Shown: positions 25,094 through 33,317 of the stretch, one piece after another
Numbering within the stretch: position 1 is the first letter of the stretch
Layout: every line of letters begins with the position of its first letter
NCBI GenBank assembly: GCA_965205325.1
Contig: OZ242166.1
Location: forward strand, 1,984,001 to 2,048,000
Reading direction: 5' to 3'
Source: Bin127 sp965205325
Lineage (GTDB): Bacteria > Chloroflexota > Dehalococcoidia > Lucifugimonadales > Lucifugimonadaceae
Length of the DNA stretch: 64,000 nt
Notes under the pieces: model-generated
Databases searched by the model: none
What the model was told of the DNA's origin: nothing
Seen by the model: only the letters and a program-made list of their open reading frames with translations
Position numbers and translations under genes: made by a program

Positions 25094-26536
25094 TCAACCG
25101 ACGGGGTTCGACCAATACCGACCGGGCGCGATGAATTGGTCCGCTGCAATCGGCCCCCACGTGCCTTGAGCGTAGGGATAGAGTTGCGACGCCAGCTCTG
25201 TTTGCCACGACTTCACGAAAGGATCGATTACCGCCCACGACAGCTCGATCTCGTCAGCACGCGTAAACAACGACGCATCACCCGCCACAGCATCCAGCAG
25301 CAACCGCTCGTACGCGTCCCGCATGCCCATCGGGAATTTGTAGCTGAGTTCCTGTGCCTGAGGGCGAAGCTGCGGCCCTGGACGTTTGTTGTCGATGGTG
25401 AGGTGGATCGCCTCGTCAGGTTGAATCACGATTCGGAGCTTGTTCGGCACCAAACCCGATTCATCTGCAACGTCGAAAATCCGGTGCGGAGGTTGGCGGA
25501 ACTGAATCGCAATCTCGGTGTACTTAGTTCTGAGCGCCTTGCCCGACCGCAGATAGAAAGGCACGCCTTGCCACCGCCAGTTGTCCACATAAAGGCGCAA
25601 CGCAGCATAGGTCGCGGTCGCGGAGGCTCGACAGACACCGTCCAATTCTCGATAGCCGTTGTATTGACCCCGGATCGAATTCGCAGCAGCTTGTTGCGCG
25701 TTGGGTCTTCGGACCGAGCTCAGAACCTTCGCCTTTTCGTCTCTGAGCGAATCAGCATGATTCGTCGCAGGCGGTTCCATCGCGATCAGAGCCAAGAGTT
25801 GCAGAAGGTGGCTCTGAAACATATCCCGAAGAACACCAGAGTGTTCGTAATAAGCCGCCCGATCACCGACATCCAGGTCTTCAAGCACGGAGATCTGGAC
25901 GTGATCGATGTAATTCCGGTTCCACAAGGGTTCGAAGATCGTGTTACCGAAGCGAAATACGATCAGGTTCTGTACTGTGTCCTTGCCCAGATAATGGTCA
26001 ATTCGAAAGAGTTGATGTTCTGTCGCTCCGGCGTGAATAGATTCGTTGAGAAGACGCGCGGATTCGAGGTCCGTGCCAAACGGTTTTTCAACTACCAAAC
26101 GCCTAACACCGCACCGTTCATCCAACATTCCTGCTTCACTCAACGCACTGATCGTGCTTTCGTAGAGCGTCGGAGACAGCGCCAAGTAATACAGCCGGTT
26201 ATCTTCGATCTGGCCCTCGGTATCAGATTTGATCATCTCGTCGAGATAACGAAGTGATTCGACATCGTTCGACGATCCGCGAATGTATCTAATTTCGTTG
26301 GCAAACTCCAACCACCTCTCAGCATCCGAGGAGTAACTATCTGAGGCAACTTCGAACAGGAACCGTCGATATCCTGCATCGTCGAATTCGGAACGCGCGA
26401 ATGCGATGAACCTGCATCGCCTGGGCAAAGCGCCGATCGCGTGCAGGTGAAACAACGCCGGCGCGAGTTTGCGCTTCGCTAGATCTCCAGACGCGCCAAA
26501 GATAACGATTGTGAATTGTTCATTATCGTTAACCAC
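25094..26536 (-). CDS. zwf: Glucose-6-phosphate 1-dehydrogenase
   Basis: First enzyme of the oxidative pentose phosphate pathway: glucose-6-phosphate to 6-phosphogluconolactone with NADP. Nucleotide-binding motif GASGDLAKRKLAPALF at the N-terminus and the substrate-site signature RIDHYLGKDTVQNL are present. Length from the GTG at 26536 is 480 aa, the family norm. That start overlaps the gnd stop by 8 bases; longer frames back to 26722 run through gnd. It is the last gene of the cluster tkt-(fic)-rpiB-tal-pgi-DUF2090-like-gnd-zwf, so production of NADPH and pentoses is probably co-regulated. Confidence 0.95.
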   Translation of the reverse strand: MVNDNEQFTIVIFGASGDLAKRKLAPALFHLHAIGALPRRCRFIAFARSEFDDAGYRRFLFEVASDSYSSDAERWLEFANEIRYIRGSSNDVESLRYLDEMIKSDTEGQIEDNRLYYLALSPTLYESTISALSEAGMLDERCGVRRLVVEKPFGTDLESARLLNESIHAGATEHQLFRIDHYLGKDTVQNLIVFRFGNTIFEPLWNRNYIDHVQISVLEDLDVGDRAAYYEHSGVLRDMFQSHLLQLLALIAMEPPATNHADSLRDEKAKVLSSVRRPNAQQAAANSIRGQYNGYRELDGVCRASATATYAALRLYVDNWRWQGVPFYLRSGKALRTKYTEIAIQFRQPPHRIFDVADESGLVPNKLRIVIQPDEAIHLTIDNKRPGPQLRPQAQELSYKFPMGMRDAYERLLLDAVAGDASLFTRADEIELSWAVIDPFVKSWQTELASQLYPYAQGTWGPIAADQFIAPGRYWSNPVG

Positions 26537-27443
26537 CGTCAGCTTTCCGAACACTGTGCCCGCCAAACGCGTTCCGCATCGCCGCGAGCGCGCGGCCTCC
26601 CATCGGATTTTCTTGTCGAGATCGGAAACGCATCTGAAGCGCCGCCGTGATGACGGGCGCCGGTACAGCGAGTTCAACCGAAGCGTCAACCGTCCAACGT
26701 CCTTCGCCCGAATCTTCGACATAAGAGGAGAGCGAATCCAGACCCGGATCCTCCTTCAGCTCTTCGGCCGTGAGATCAAGCAACCAAGACCGGATTACGC
26801 TACCGTATCGCCAGTTTTCGCAAATCGCTGCCAAATCCAACTCGAATTCTTCCTTGGCTTCAAGTAGTTCCAGCCCTTCGGCGAAGGCCTGCATCATGCC
26901 GTACTCAATACCGTTGTGAATCATCTTCACATAGTGGCCAGACCCGCTTGGACCCACATGAAGATTGCCATCCGACTCTGGCGGTGAGAGCGATTTGAAA
27001 ATCGGTAAGTTCCGCCCGTACGCCTCCTTCGATCCGCCGATCGTAAGACAGTATCCGTTTGCTAGCCCCCAGACACCCCCGCTCGTTCCGCTGTCCAACA
27101 TGTCGATACCCAGTTCTGCGAGCGAAGCGGCACGACGAATCGATTCTTTGTAGTTTGAATTCCCTCCGTCGATCAACGTGTCACCCGCAGACATGTGCTT
27201 GGATAACTCGTTTATCGTCGATTCGGTTATGTCACCCGCGGGAACCATCGTCCATACGGTACGCGGCGCATCAAGTACGCTAACCAAGTCTGCCAACGCG
27301 GCTTTGCCAACACCGCCGTGAGACTCCAACTCGAGTCGCGGACCTTCGTCGACGTCGAAGCCGACCACCTCGTGTCCGTCTCGTAGCAGGCGTTGTGCCA
27401 TGTTGCCGCCCATCCTTCCAAGTCCGACCAATCCAATCTGCAT
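26529..27443 (-). CDS. gnd: 6-phosphogluconate dehydrogenase, short (NAD-type) form
   Basis: Oxidative decarboxylation of 6-phosphogluconate to ribulose-5-phosphate. Rossmann motif GLVGLGRMGGNMAQRL, substrate/catalytic segments LDSGTSGGVWGL and the catalytic Lys in GHYVKMIHNGIEYGMMQ. At 304 aa this is the short GndA/YqeC-like type, which usually prefers NAD, rather than the long NADP enzyme. AAGGAGCAACAC precedes the ATG. The upstream DUF2090-like gene ends 10 bases away, and zwf overlaps the 3' end. Confidence 0.93.
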   Translation of the reverse strand: MQIGLVGLGRMGGNMAQRLLRDGHEVVGFDVDEGPRLELESHGGVGKAALADLVSVLDAPRTVWTMVPAGDITESTINELSKHMSAGDTLIDGGNSNYKESIRRAASLAELGIDMLDSGTSGGVWGLANGYCLTIGGSKEAYGRNLPIFKSLSPPESDGNLHVGPSGSGHYVKMIHNGIEYGMMQAFAEGLELLEAKEEFELDLAAICENWRYGSVIRSWLLDLTAEELKEDPGLDSLSSYVEDSGEGRWTVDASVELAVPAPVITAALQMRFRSRQENPMGGRALAAMRNAFGGHSVRKADGG

Positions 27444-27453
27444 GTGTTGCTCC

Positions 27454-28386
27454 TTATACGGAAATCTGCTCTGATTTCAGCGTCTCAGAAACTGTCATCA
27501 ACCTATTCGCTATCGCATCGGCCGTCGCAACTGCGTCGGTCTTGCCACTGATTAGATCGCGTAGGCAAGCCGCATAAGTCTCCGCGCCGATCACCACCTT
27601 TGCGTTGCCGGGCATCTCCGCAATCACATTCGTAGCCGACTTTACGACATTCGGCAAGACATCGATCGCGATCTGCTCGCCCAACGCGAGAGGAAACATT
27701 GTGTCCAACGTGAAACACACTCCAACATCGGTCCGATCATCGATGTGGGCACGCGCGCTCAGTGTCTCCGCGACCACGCGTACTGATGGCAAATTCATCA
27801 CCCAGAATCTCGGATCGAGGTTCGCGTCCTGAAACAGTGAGATGATCCGCAGGGCATTCTCTGACTGCAACATGGGGTCAGGCCATTCCCCTCTCGGTTT
27901 GCGGATGTCCCAAGCTACCGTCACGTCGAAGGTGTTTGCGAAGTCGTAAATCCCGATGTGTTTGTCGATTGGTGTCATCGATCGCGCCAACTGGCTGACG
28001 TTGCTCGAGGCGCTGATCTGACCCATGTCCCGCGCGGCGTTCAGTACCGGCAACAACAGAACTTGGGGTCTGAATGTGCGACTGACTTCATTCATCTCCT
28101 CGATCGCGGCTTCGAGATAGTCGCGAACATCGAATTCGAACGTCAGCATAGTCGGAATATTGGCCGACAATGCACGAAAGATTGAACCTTCGCCCAGATC
28201 AGTGTCCAACCAGATTAGCGATTCCGACCGCTGCAATCCGTTCTCGAATGACAACTCCAACGCATCAATTAATACATCGATGAGCCCGACAAGACGTGCC
28301 CGGTCCTCCGGGTCAGATCGATCCAACCCCAATCCACGTTCCATATCCATGGTGCTGAATATGAATTCGGGGTTCATCGTAGGCAT
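27454..28386 (-). CDS. DUF2090-like (IolC C-terminal-like) TIM-barrel protein
   Basis: About 310 aa, placed between pgi and gnd. The pattern of strands recalls the DUF2090 aldolase-like barrel: WLDTDLGEGSIFRAL, PQVLLLPVLNAA, an acidic turn, LFQDANLDPRFWVMNLPS, VGVCFTLD, and a final ISGKTDAVATADAIANRLM helix like that of DUF2090 C-termini. Similarity is weak and from memory. Known relatives act on keto-deoxy sugar phosphates. The cluster lacks 6-phosphogluconolactonase and ribulose-phosphate epimerase, so this protein could supply a missing step or regulate flux; neither can be shown here. The start is uncertain: the frame runs to 28506 inside pgi, and 28386 and 28377 are the first starts clear of it. 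Confidence 0.5.
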   Translation of the reverse strand: MPTMNPEFIFSTMDMERGLGLDRSDPEDRARLVGLIDVLIDALELSFENGLQRSESLIWLDTDLGEGSIFRALSANIPTMLTFEFDVRDYLEAAIEEMNEVSRTFRPQVLLLPVLNAARDMGQISASSNVSQLARSMTPIDKHIGIYDFANTFDVTVAWDIRKPRGEWPDPMLQSENALRIISLFQDANLDPRFWVMNLPSVRVVAETLSARAHIDDRTDVGVCFTLDTMFPLALGEQIAIDVLPNVVKSATNVIAEMPGNAKVVIGAETYAACLRDLISGKTDAVATADAIANRLMTVSETLKSEQISV

Positions 28387-28399
28387 TTCTGAAGCGAAT

Positions 28400-29977
28400 T
28401 CAGGTTTGTCCCATCCCGGCCGCGACGGCCTTGATCTGGCCAATTGCATCATCCCCGACTTCAACCAACGAGGCCCGTCGTCCTCTTTCTCGACAAGCTT
28501 GGACATCGCCCACAGCTTGGGACTTAAGCAACTCGCCCAACGTGTACGACTGCCCCGGCACAGTAATGTCGACTTCTGATGGCTGCGTGATGGCTAGAAG
28601 TTGAACTGAGCATGGTCCGCCCTTGTGGAGTTGGCCGGTGGAATGAAGGTATCTGGGACCGTATCCGAACGTGGTCGCCGCGCCCGTACGGTTGCTTATC
28701 GACTTCCTTAATTCAGAAACAGCCTCTGTAATCGCTTCAGATTCAGGCAAGTAGGCAACGATGACAACGTAGTCTCTCTCTTTTGACGCGTTGACTACGG
28801 CGTCAACCGCATCATCCAGCGTTTCTGGGCTGTCTTGGTCGGCAGCATCAGACTCCAAGACTTGACGAGCCAGCTGCTTGGCCGATTCGACATCGGGTTG
28901 GTCGAATGGATAGACGCCGATTGCGGAAGCCGCAACCGAAGTGGCAAATTCCCACCTGAAAAACTCACCGGCGATTGACGGAAGATCCGGAATCTCTATG
29001 CGATAAGTAGGATGATCTTCGTACGCCGGATTCGCAGCAACGTCTTCACCTTCAAGCGCGATGCACACGAATTGCCGGTCATCGCCGTAAACACTTCGAG
29101 CTAGAACTGGTTCACCCGCTACTGGGATCAATCCGCGACCGTTCTTGCCGGTCGATTCCGCCAATAGCTGCTCCAACCAAAGCCCGAATCGTTCAAGACT
29201 TGGAGACATTGCGAAGGAGACTTTGTCGCGACCACTAAGTGCGTTTTTAGCCATGAAGAGACCGAGGTCGATGCCCGGGTTCGCATTATCTTCCCTGCGA
29301 CATTCCGCCGCCATCACCAACGCGCTGTCAATCATCTCGTCAATCGGCATGCCGCAAATCGACGCGGGAAACATGCCGAAACCCGACAATGCCGAAAAAC
29401 GACCGCCTACGTTCTCTGGGGTTGCCACGTGAAATGCGAACTCACCGTCGTTTGCGCGTTGCGCTAACGGAGTGTCCGGATCAGATATCGCCACGAAGTG
29501 TTCGGCCACGTTGTCCATACCTGAATCGCCCATCGCGGAACGAAAAACCCGTTCGAGAGATAACGGTTCTACCGTCGTGCCGGATTTACTGGCCACCGCG
29601 AACGCGGCTGTCGACAAATCCAGTGAATCTATCGCCTCACAAACATAGACCGGATTCACGGTGTCGAAGACGTTGAGCGTTACGTGGGTGTCTGGGAAAA
29701 CGGCACGCAGCACCTCGGGAGTGAGACTGCTTCCACCCATACCCAAGATGTTGAATGAAGTTATCCCGGCCATCGATTCGCGCACAGCCGGATCCGCGAT
29801 ACCCATGCCGCAACGCAAAGAATCTGGCAGATCCAGCCAACCCATCCAATCCCCTTCTCCGCCTGGTGATGGATCGGGCCACAACGAATAGTCTCGACCC
29901 CAAATGCGACGAACCATGTCCGCTATAGCGGGACCGGTTTCGCTCCTGATATCAGGTTGGGCAGCCAAAAGCGTCAC
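28400..29977 (-). CDS. pgi: Glucose-6-phosphate isomerase
   Basis: Interconverts glucose-6-phosphate and fructose-6-phosphate. The 525-aa protein carries two SIS-type halves with the phosphate loop VASKSGTTVEPLSLE, the GGRFSALSGFGMFP region with the catalytic-site Arg, and the C-terminal LHSTGQLHKGGP containing the active-site His/Lys. This is the transaldolase/Pgi-associated long form known from bacteria in which the gene follows tal. The GTG start at 29977 is 14 bases after the tal stop. Confidence 0.9.
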   Translation of the reverse strand: MTLLAAQPDIRSETGPAIADMVRRIWGRDYSLWPDPSPGGEGDWMGWLDLPDSLRCGMGIADPAVRESMAGITSFNILGMGGSSLTPEVLRAVFPDTHVTLNVFDTVNPVYVCEAIDSLDLSTAAFAVASKSGTTVEPLSLERVFRSAMGDSGMDNVAEHFVAISDPDTPLAQRANDGEFAFHVATPENVGGRFSALSGFGMFPASICGMPIDEMIDSALVMAAECRREDNANPGIDLGLFMAKNALSGRDKVSFAMSPSLERFGLWLEQLLAESTGKNGRGLIPVAGEPVLARSVYGDDRQFVCIALEGEDVAANPAYEDHPTYRIEIPDLPSIAGEFFRWEFATSVAASAIGVYPFDQPDVESAKQLARQVLESDAADQDSPETLDDAVDAVVNASKERDYVVIVAYLPESEAITEAVSELRKSISNRTGAATTFGYGPRYLHSTGQLHKGGPCSVQLLAITQPSEVDITVPGQSYTLGELLKSQAVGDVQACRERGRRASLVEVGDDAIGQIKAVAAGMGQT

Positions 29978-29991
29978 TCCCGATCACTCGG

Positions 29992-31116
29992 TTAGCGTAC
30001 GCCGGCCAATGTTGATATCTTGGCGTCGATCCGAGCCATAAGGCTGTCCCATGAATCGGTGAACTTTTCGACGCCCTCGATGAGGAGTTGAGCTGTCACC
30101 TCTTCGTACGAGACGCCTTCGTCAGCGAGTTGCGATAGCTGCGCTTCGGCGACATCGACGTCTTGAGTCAACGTCTCCTGAATCGTCCCCGTAGCGAGCA
30201 CGTCTTCAACGGTGGGCAGCGGAAGTGTGTTCACGGTTTCTGGGCCCAAGAGGCTGTCGAAATAGAGCGTCGGCGGGTATTCGGGATTCTTCACGCTGGT
30301 AGAAGCCCATAACGGCCTCTGCGGTTGCGCTCCAATCGTGTTCAGCGAAAAGAACCGTGTATTGTCGTTCAAGTCGCTGGCGAACAGGCTCTTGTATTCT
30401 CGGTAGGCCAATTTGGCATTCGCAATGCCGATCTTCCCTACCAAATCGCTGTCATCCGGTAGCAATTCGTCGGCGAGAGTATCGACCCGGCTGACGAAGA
30501 ACGAAGCGACGGACGCGATCTTCGCTGGTGAACCGTTGCCCGCGTCGACGAAGTTCGATACGCCATCGAGATACGCGTTCGCGGCGGTGATATAAGCATC
30601 AAGGGAGAAGAGTAGCGTGACGTTGACGTTGATGCCCTCTGAGATCAATGTCGTGATAGCCGGCGCGCCTTCCGCCGTGCCGGGGACCTTGATCATTACG
30701 TTGGGTCGATCGACGGCCGACCACAACCTCCGCGCCTCTGCAATCGTCCGGTCAGTGTCGTGGGCGAGGTGAGGATTCACTTCGATCGAGACGAAGCCAT
30801 CGCGATAGTTCAACGCTTCGTAGACGGGCAGCAGGATGTCAGCCGCGTCTCTGACGTCTTCGACCGCGATCCGTTCGAACACTACTTCGGGCGGACTGCC
30901 GTCCTTTCCGTGTTCGGCTAGCCGATCATCGTAAACATCGCTGCCAGCGATTGCGCCGTCAAAGATCGTGGGATTGGTGGTGATACCACGCAGGCCAGCG
31001 TCCGCCAGATCTTGGATTTCCCCGGAGTCGATCATGTCGCGGCTTATTTGATCCAGCCAAATCGCTTGTCCCAGCTCTGCGGCGCGAGTGATGTTGTTCT
31101 CTTTACCGTTTTCCAT
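29992..31116 (-). CDS. tal: Transaldolase
   Basis: Transfers a dihydroxyacetone unit between sugar phosphates in the non-oxidative pentose phosphate pathway. Motifs: LRGITTNPTIFDGAIA with the catalytic Asp nearby, Schiff-base Lys in NVMIKVPGTAEGAPA, VNVTLLFSLDAY and ASFFVSRVDTLAD. At 374 aa it is the long TalB/TAL-PGI-type subgroup. ATG 31116 (MENGKENN) has a GAGGA site; a TTG 15 bases upstream is a poorer start. Confidence 0.94.
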   Translation of the reverse strand: MENGKENNITRAAELGQAIWLDQISRDMIDSGEIQDLADAGLRGITTNPTIFDGAIAGSDVYDDRLAEHGKDGSPPEVVFERIAVEDVRDAADILLPVYEALNYRDGFVSIEVNPHLAHDTDRTIAEARRLWSAVDRPNVMIKVPGTAEGAPAITTLISEGINVNVTLLFSLDAYITAANAYLDGVSNFVDAGNGSPAKIASVASFFVSRVDTLADELLPDDSDLVGKIGIANAKLAYREYKSLFASDLNDNTRFFSLNTIGAQPQRPLWASTSVKNPEYPPTLYFDSLLGPETVNTLPLPTVEDVLATGTIQETLTQDVDVAEAQLSQLADEGVSYEEVTAQLLIEGVEKFTDSWDSLMARIDAKISTLAGVR

Positions 31117-31163
31117 GGTCTTCCTCGCCAAGATATTTTTCGCGGTCCCGATGGCCGTTTAAG

Positions 31164-31625
31164 TCATCCCGATGCGAAGTTTGCGGCTTCGATATCGATA
31201 AGTTTGTTCAAGCGACGGTGAAAACGAACCTCGTCTCCCATCTCTGCTGATAGGAACGCTAGCACGAGTTGAGTCGCGATTGCGTCGCCGACTACTCTTC
31301 CGCCGATGCACAACACGTTCATGTCGTCATGCTCTACGCCTTGGGCAGCCGAATAGGAGTCATGGCAAACCGAGGCTCGCACACCCTTGAATTTGTTCGC
31401 GGTGATCGCAGCTCCGATCCCGCTTCCGCACACGATAATCCCGCGATCAGCATCGCCGTTTGTCACTGCTTCGGCAACTGGCGCGGCGCGGTCTGGATAG
31501 TCATCTTCGCCATCATAGCTATGTGCCCCGAGATCAATCACTTCATGACCTGCGGTTTTGATAGTCGAAATTACGGCGTCTCGCAGGTTGAATCCAGCGT
31601 GATCGGCGCCAACTGCTACTCGCAT
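31164..31625 (-). CDS. rpiB: Ribose-5-phosphate isomerase B
   Basis: Interconverts ribose-5-phosphate and ribulose-5-phosphate. MRVAVGADHAGFNLRD at the N-terminus gives the phosphate-binding Asp-His, and VCGSGIGAAITANKFKGVRA gives the catalytic Cys and the anion hole. HDDMNVLCIGGRVVG completes the signature. 153 aa is normal. ATG 31625 starts the conserved protein; the frame continues 51 bases further without similarity. Apart from its separation from tkt by the Fic gene, it sits in the pentose phosphate cluster. Confidence 0.95.
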   Translation of the reverse strand: MRVAVGADHAGFNLRDAVISTIKTAGHEVIDLGAHSYDGEDDYPDRAAPVAEAVTNGDADRGIIVCGSGIGAAITANKFKGVRASVCHDSYSAAQGVEHDDMNVLCIGGRVVGDAIATQLVLAFLSAEMGDEVRFHRRLNKLIDIEAANFASG

Positions 31626-31939
31626 CGGTGGATCAATCCCCCAGCTGCATCGGGGCACGATTCCTACACGTGCCAACTACGCGGTAATGATACTACTGGG
31701 GATGTTGAGGCGGCTAGGGATTGACGCTGCACCTAGTTGCCTTCGCGGACTTGCAAATGTCGTTGAGCTAAGGTTCGCTAACACGGAGTGGTATAGATAA
31801 ATTTCGATACATGAAGTCTTAATTTTCCGAATCCAGATTCAAGGAATGTTTAATGCCCAGCCGTTAAGTTAAAATTTAACACCCCAATTATTAATCCCTG
31901 TGGAAGAGATTCAACTTTCTTGAATCTTGGCAAAGATGA
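31626..31939. other. A/T-rich gap between rpiB and fic
   Basis: 314 bp without a gene. The part from about 31770 is clearly A/T-richer than its surroundings. It contains the palindrome GTTAAA-A-TTTAAC at 31868-31880 and, near 31899, TGTGGAAGA, whose complement differs from a DnaA box at one strictly conserved position. This lies within the zone where plus-strand base skew changes sign. No ORF or RNA gene is seen. Confidence 0.5.
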
Positions 31940-33106
31940 CTATCCGAGAGCTTCAACGCCTTCTTCTAATATCTCTGAGTACCGCGCATAGCGGAAAACA
32001 CGGCCGGCCGACCTGCCGGTGACTTCGCGCACAATCCCCAGCTCATCAAGAAAGTTAAGCGCTGACGAAGCAGAAGGAAATGAAAGCCCGGTCGCGGTAG
32101 CGGCCTGCGACGCCGACAGTTCGACTCGCTTCATCAACTCGCCGAAAACCTTCAACCCGGAACCAGAACGGCGTCCCGCGCCCTCGATCCGGGACCGATC
32201 TGCGTCGAACATCCGCCCCAGCCGATCCGTAGTTTGATAGGCGTTGTTGGCCGTTTCGACAACTCCTTCCAAGAAAAAAGTCAGCCACGCCTCCCAGTCG
32301 CCAGTTCGACGCCCCGACTCGTCGAGCAACTCGTAATAACGCTGGCGATGAGTCTTCAGGTACAAGCTCAGATACAAAACCGGTTCGCTCAACATCCCGG
32401 CATTTATCAGCAGAAACGTGATCAACAATCGGCCTACCCGACCGTTTCCGTCGAGGAACGGGTGAATGGTCTCAAACTGCACATGAGCCAGCGCAGCACG
32501 CACCAACGGGGGAATCCCGTCATCCGTCGCGTGCAAGAAAATCTCCAATTCTCCCATGCACTCCTCGATATGCGTGTGCGGAGGCGGCACGAACACGGCG
32601 TTGCCGGGGCGCGTACCGCCAATCCAGACCTGAGACCGTCGGAACTTCCCGGGTGCCTTGTTCTCGCCTACGCCTTTGGACATCAACACCGCGTGGATCT
32701 CACGAATCAATCGATTGCTTACCGGGAATCCGCCTCGCAGCCGAGAGATGCCGTGCTCCATCGCCCTAACGTAGTTCGACACCTCCACCACGTCGGACAC
32801 TCTAACCATCTTGTTGTCCAGTTCGTAACGGTATAGATCCGATAGAGAAGAACGTGTGCCCTCGATCTGTGACGACAGAACCGCCTCTTTCTTCACATAT
32901 GCATCGACGAACAACTCTTTGTTAGGCAAGACTCGTGCGCTTCCATCAAGCCGACCCAGAGATGACGACGCCTCAGATAGCAGCACAGCCAAGTTGCCGT
33001 CCCAGCTCAACGGAGGCCGAGGCGGCAAAGATCTGGGTACAAACGCCGCCACGCGTTCTCCACCAGCGGAGGTCTCGAGGTAGGAACCGGTATCTCTGCG
33101 CTTCAT
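31940..33106 (-). CDS. Fic-family protein with N-terminal inhibitory helix
   Basis: 388 aa. Fic proteins move AMP (or another nucleotide part) onto target hydroxyls. Full motif HPFLDGNGRVGR near residue 213, preceded by the flap region PGNAVFVPPPHTHIEE. The autoinhibitory motif [S/T]xxxE[G/N] occurs N-terminally as SSQIEG, making it a class II Fic. A C-terminal winged-helix part (SASQAATATGLSFPSASSAL) is typical of the Fic/DUF4172 group. It interrupts the pentose phosphate cluster between tkt and rpiB, is flanked by A/T-rich DNA and has a palindrome before its start, suggesting later insertion. Target unknown. Confidence 0.9.
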   Translation of the reverse strand: MKRRDTGSYLETSAGGERVAAFVPRSLPPRPPLSWDGNLAVLLSEASSSLGRLDGSARVLPNKELFVDAYVKKEAVLSSQIEGTRSSLSDLYRYELDNKMVRVSDVVEVSNYVRAMEHGISRLRGGFPVSNRLIREIHAVLMSKGVGENKAPGKFRRSQVWIGGTRPGNAVFVPPPHTHIEECMGELEIFLHATDDGIPPLVRAALAHVQFETIHPFLDGNGRVGRLLITFLLINAGMLSEPVLYLSLYLKTHRQRYYELLDESGRRTGDWEAWLTFFLEGVVETANNAYQTTDRLGRMFDADRSRIEGAGRRSGSGLKVFGELMKRVELSASQAATATGLSFPSASSALNFLDELGIVREVTGRSAGRVFRYARYSEILEEGVEALG

Positions 33107-33131
33107 CGAACACCAGGATTACTTGCGGACG

Positions 33132-33150
33132 ATGCAATTAATATTTGCAT
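33132..33150. promoter_or_regulatory. Inverted repeat upstream of fic
   Basis: ATGCAA and TTGCAT are perfect complements around TTAATAT, 25 bases before the fic start and within an A/T-rich stretch able to hold a -10 box. The Fic protein has its own winged-helix end, so autorepression is possible. Confidence 0.45.
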
Positions 33151-33186
33151 GCTTAAAGTTTAATAGATCCGTCGACTAAGCATTGA

Positions 33187-33286
33187 CCACTCTGGCTCCG
33201 CTCATCCGGACCTTCTTCGGTGAGCAGAGTGGGAATGCTCCCCGTGTCTATATGCCTGTCGATTCCTACATTCGCGGGAATGAAGG
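33187..33286. repeat. Long hairpin and family C palindrome after tkt
   Basis: CCACTCT-G-GCTC pairs with GAGC-AGAGTGG (33187-33232), an 11-bp stem. At 33261-33286 lies GATTCCTACATTCGCGGGAATGA, a variant of the family C palindrome found at 37187, 51498 and 51955. The hairpin lies downstream of tkt on its strand and may end or stabilise that transcript; no T-run is present. Confidence 0.5.
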
Positions 33287-33317
33287 AAAAGATGCGCAGA
33301 ACCTCAGCCCGAACGGC

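Noticed and set aside
24116..26257. 713-aa plus-strand ORF, the longest antisense frame
   Set aside because: It runs opposite both an amidohydrolase and zwf, whose motifs are unmistakable. The product is Arg/Ile/Thr-rich with no fold signals; it arises from the codon bias of the true strand.
31626..31939. Definite replication origin in the A/T-rich gap
   Set aside because: Only one imperfect DnaA-like box (TCTTCCACA) was seen and no dnaA, dnaN or parAB nearby; kept only as part of the skew observation.
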